64,000 bases of DNA from Dirofilaria immitis (Eukaryota > Nematoda > Chromadorea > Rhabditida > Onchocercidae), in the NCBI GenBank assembly GCA_024305405.1, contig JAKNDB010000092.1, forward strand, positions 907,001-971,000. The letters run 5' to 3'. Of this stretch, positions 60,799 through 64,000 are shown one piece after another. The position numbers were made by a program, and so were the translations under genes. The notes beneath the pieces were generated by a model. That model saw only the letters and a list, made by a program, of their open reading frames with translations, had not been told where the DNA came from and did not search any database. Numbering within the stretch: the first letter of the stretch is position 1; each line of letters starts with the position of its first letter.

Positions 60799-62827
60799 TT
60801 ACTGCGCTTCTTGTTGTGCTTTCACCATCTTAAGGTATGCTTTCTTATTCTTGATACGATTCTTGCGTACCGCTAACGACGCCTTCTTCGCCGTCCAACG
60901 TTTCTTCGTGACCTGAAATGAGAGTTGCGAATCCATATTTAAAAAAAGTGCTTATAATACCACCGGAACATTCCCAAAAAGTATCGCAACCTTTTAAAAT
61001 ATAATACAAATATCTCTAGAATTTACAAAAATATAAAACAAGTAAAGGGAAAAAGGAAGAAATACCTCCTTTGGCTCCGGTCTAGGTTCCCGAGCTGGAT
61101 TCTTACGAATAGCTTCATGTGCTTTTTATACATATCCATAACCTGCAAGTATACAAACTTTTGCATATCAGCATAAAGCCAAATATTGAAATTAATCACA
61201 AGAATATTTCCGCTTTAGCAAAAAATTTTTCCAAGTAGTTTACATCTTCTGGGTTAATGTTAGCAGCAATGAAACGTGAAAAATGCCGCTTATACGCATC
61301 TTCATCCTGTTCCTTCAGTAATGTCATGTAATCGGCAACATGTTTTCCAAGTATTCTATCACGATGCGCCTCAGCATTATATTTCGTTTCCGAATTATAA
61401 CCGAAAAACGTGTCGCACTAAAACAAACATTATCAGTAGATCAATGAACTATAACTTTCAATCGTATCTAATCTACACAGTAAAAAAGATTATTTTAAGA
61501 AGCTAGATTTTTCGTTATATGATCAATTATCGAATAACAAATTGCATAAATTAAATTCTATAAAACCTGGAAACAATACATATATTTCAAAAAATGTTAC
61601 AAAACGACACATACCTATGTGGAACATCGATACCACCATCAGCCACACCCTTCATGACAGCGAAAACTTTAGCACCCGTAACGGTGCGTGCTAAACCAAC
61701 ATCAAGAACTGCACGAAAAGGTGCCCGTTCACCTTCCTTTTCGACGTTGTAATCATCACCATTTACTTCTTCCATACCTTTGTATGTTTCCGCCAAACCA
61801 ATTTTAAGCAAATGACGCCGGGCCAATAATAAACCAGTAGCATAAGCTGATGCATAATTAGTCAAGCCTACCTACAAGTGACAAAGTTCATGGGTTTTAT
61901 TCCATTCAAATCCAATAACTAATACAAAGATGACAACTGATTTTTCCTATTCCGAATTCTAAAGCGCATTATTTTCCCTAACTTTGATCTTGATCAATCA
62001 GATGCAATATGAACATATTTCCATATCAGATTCACAAGTACCAAATAACATCGTTGCATTTTCAGGGAAGCATGAAATTTATGATAAACCATGAAACCTG
62101 ACCTACATATTCAATTTAAATCAACAAATGCATCTTTCACTAAACATCAGTGGCATATTTTATACATGAATGCTCAATTACGAAATGCTTTAAATATAAC
62201 CTTAATTCCGTAACGCGGTAACTCATGTGAATAAGCAGAACATACGATCACATCACCTTGAATTCGCGAATATGCTATCTAAAATTTAAAATTATGTCGC
62301 TGAGTTCCTAAATTAAATTGAACCTAAACAATCACAACAAAGAATTTCCATTTTGAAAACATTTCACAAGTAAGTATGAAAATAATGAAGATTAAAACTA
62401 AGTAAGTTCATCCACCCATGCAATAATTTTGAAGTAATACCAGTATAGCTCAGAAGAGCTTTACAAAGCGCTTACTTAATTTATAACTTGCTATTAATGA
62501 AAAAAAAATGTCAAAAAAGAAGTAAATTCTCATACCACATGAATATGAAGCTCTCAAAAATCTTTCATTCCCTTACTTTCATGATATAGATTACTTCAAG
62601 ACAATTAGATCAACTTACAATAAAATAACTTGACTTGCCTGAGCAATAACATCTCTGTTAGTGAAACGTACAATAAGACGATACTTTGGAGTGTTATATT
62701 TATTCTTATCCTGCACAGTTAAACGTTTCCTTGCATGGTAATCCGTCTTACCTTCACGTCTACGCCTCAATTTAACCTGATAACGTTTGAAATATGCCTT
62801 ATTCTTGACTACTTTGACCAATCCCAT
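60799..62827 (-). CDS. rpl-5: 60S ribosomal protein L5 (uL18), six exons, two apparent 1-nt deletions
   Basis: Large-subunit protein that binds 5S rRNA with L11. Minus-strand exons: 62639-62827, 62201-62278, 61615-61871, 61244-61417, 61066-61142, 60799-60912. The N-terminus [20 protein letters not shown] and later L5 blocks (T-D-Y-x-[32 protein letters not shown]) are unmistakable. The corrected length would be about 296 aa, matching the family. Intron 1 starts with GC. Exons 4 and 5 each need one extra base in a five-base homopolymer (61404-61408 and 61123-61127) to keep L5 homology. One residue also seems missing after S-E-T-K. These may be assembly errors, since the gene is essential; decay of a duplicate copy is the alternative. 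Confidence 0.93.
62279..62638 (-). other. rpl-5: GC-AG intron 1 of rpl-5
   Basis: The exon ends ...GCTCAG and the intron begins GCAAGT, the strong non-canonical GC donor consensus. L5 homology requires Gln followed directly by Ile-Ala-Tyr-Ser-Arg, which only this junction gives without extra residues. The nearest phase-compatible GT (CAA|GTTATT) would add Ala-Ser-Gln and is a weak site. Confidence 0.8.
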
Positions 62828-62835
62828 TTTATAGA

Positions 62836-62845
62836 CTGAAAATTA
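62836..62845 (-). promoter_or_regulatory. likely spliced-leader trans-splice acceptor of rpl-5
   Basis: AATTTTCAG ends at 62836, only 8 bases before the ATG at 62827. Nematode ribosomal-protein mRNAs commonly receive a spliced leader a few bases upstream of the start codon, and this spacing fits. A very short cis 5' UTR exon is the alternative. Confidence 0.65.
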
Positions 62846-63600
62846 ATGAATAAAATTATCTTCAAAAATCTTCAACAGTCCGTCATGTGTTACATGAATT
62901 TTTCATATTACTAACTAAGCGAGAGAAATATGGTCAATCATATAATATGTTAAATGCATTATTGCGCATATAAGACAGATCATGCGAATCATTTAGGCAC
63001 CAAATATCTGGCTTCTAGTAATTGATATATTTCCTTTATGATTCAGCTACATTCTACCTGAACTTAAAAGCCTCCACGCTTACATGAACACGCACGCATC
63101 CCAAACCTATCAGCACAATACATCACGTTAACAAGTCAATATTAATCTATCAGGTCAACATTAACCCATCAAACCAAGCTTTAGGCTTTTGCACAAAATG
63201 AGCATTATGAAAAAATTACGGATCGCGTCAAATTTACTTCCAGCTAGTGTGTTGCGTACTCCTAACGGGATGGTACGGAAGCAGAAAGTTCAGGGAAGAA
63301 GCGTAGAGAGTGTATAAGGTAAATTTCAAACTTGACGTAATTACTTGAATTATCTGAAAACATATACATATGCTTTTCTTCTCTTAGAGTCTATTATTTT
63401 TGCTTTGATGTTTGAAAGTTAGATGAGAAATAATTGAAAGAGACCGAAAAAAGAAATACTATTCAATCTATTGGTATTTCCTAAAATCTTCACCTTTTCT
63501 CGATCGAGATTGAGATTTGGGATTGGGGAAATATTTGTATAGGTCTGCAGAGGAATATTCATACATGAATTTATATTTATTTCGTTGTTTAATTGGAAAA
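62846..63600. other. region upstream of rpl-5, probable promoter
   Basis: No gene seen on either strand. It is less AT-rich around 63080-63110 and 63240-63310. The rpl-5 outron/promoter should lie here, and possibly that of the plus-strand candidate at 63.6 kb, making the region potentially bidirectional. Confidence 0.4.
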
Positions 63601-63617
63601 ATTAACAATCATTCGAA

Positions 63618-63882
63618 GTGGTGTATTTGTGTGGTTCGGTCTGTTGCATCGCTAATTCGTATTTAATGCTTAATTTTTATTCTTCGAAATTATGTTGTTT
63701 CAATTTAATTACATTTAATAATGCTTTTAAGGAATGGCCAATACATCGCAAGGGACGTATTCACAATCGATGTATCGTAACAGCAATTTCAGCAGTCGTT
63801 ATAATCATCGTTAGTTCTTTTTTCTTTACTTTTTGGATAAATGACTGTGAGAGATCAATGAGAATTCAAACATTTGGTTTCA
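63618..63882 (+). CDS. possible 5' exon of a plus-strand membrane protein leaving the window
   Basis: The open frame from 63618 contains, around 63756-63835, a basic segment (R-K-G-R-I-H-N-R) followed by about 20 hydrophobic residues (Val/Ile/Ser/Phe-rich) and then W-I-N-D-C. This pattern fits a type II membrane protein. A CA|GTAAAA donor follows at 63883, so the gene would continue beyond the window. The ATG at 63618 is only the first in frame; the true start may be elsewhere. No homology recognised. Confidence 0.3.
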
Positions 63883-64000
63883 GTAAAATATCGATTTCAG
63901 ATTTTCCAGCTAAGCAGTAACTAAAATACTATATTTTTTAATGAGGGAAATCGAAATTACTATTCATTCTGTAAAAAAATAAATATTTGTTCTATTTATT
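63883..64000. other. right end of window, no gene assigned
   Basis: If the plus-strand exon before it is real, this is the beginning of its intron; otherwise plain AT-rich DNA. Confidence 0.3.

Noticed and set aside
61872..62638. snoRNA genes in rpl-5 introns
   Set aside because: Ribosomal protein introns often host snoRNAs, and CTGA-like boxes occur, but I found no properly spaced C and D boxes or H/ACA structure.
1..64000. tRNA genes, spliced-leader genes, CRISPR arrays, transposase or reverse transcriptase frames
   Set aside because: No matching sequence or motif was seen on either strand. Repeats here are simple or local tandem duplications, without terminal inverted repeats or target-site duplications that I could verify.

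Overview
The window comes from an AT-rich metazoan nuclear genome, most likely a nematode and probably a filarial/spirurid. The reasons are short exons with strict GT-AG borders, acceptors mostly of the TTTTCAG type, a close match of one gene to nematode ribosomal protein L5, a LIN-12/GLP-1-type Notch receptor, and a stray 18S rRNA piece that resembles spirurid 18S. There are no bacterial, viral or CRISPR features. All confidently modelled genes lie on the minus strand.

Layout from left to right. 452-3825: a five-exon gene for a 243-residue secreted or membrane-anchored Cys-rich protein that I do not recognise with certainty. 3.9-10.0 kb: intergenic, no supported gene. 10000-45440: one very large Notch receptor gene with 27 coding exons (about 1,698-1,700 aa), rebuilt exon by exon with consistent phases throughout. 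It encodes a signal peptide, 21 complete EGF repeats plus one half repeat, three LNR repeats, a heterodimerisation region with a furin-type site, a transmembrane segment, a RAM-like motif, ankyrin repeats, and an FBW7/SEL-10-type phosphodegron near the C terminus. 45.4-58.2 kb: upstream and intergenic DNA with microsatellites, tandemly duplicated modules, candidate regulatory motifs and a roughly 0.1 kb 18S rRNA fragment. 58.2-59.7 kb: two weak candidate exons of an unknown minus-strand gene. 60799-62827: rpl-5 in six exons, with a GC-AG first intron and two apparent one-base deletions in homopolymers. 63.6-63.9 kb: a possible first exon of a plus-strand membrane protein leaving the window.

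The Notch gene dominates. Its ectodomain is encoded by small exons separated by introns of up to 6 kb. Those introns are rich in degenerate tandem duplications of 35-200 bp, and several copies carry recognisable factor half-sites (GATA, AGGTCA, E2F-like, and a C/EBP-type palindrome). No homology search or transcript data could be used. Exon borders rest on splice consensus, phase and family homology. The repeat and regulatory claims are pattern observations.
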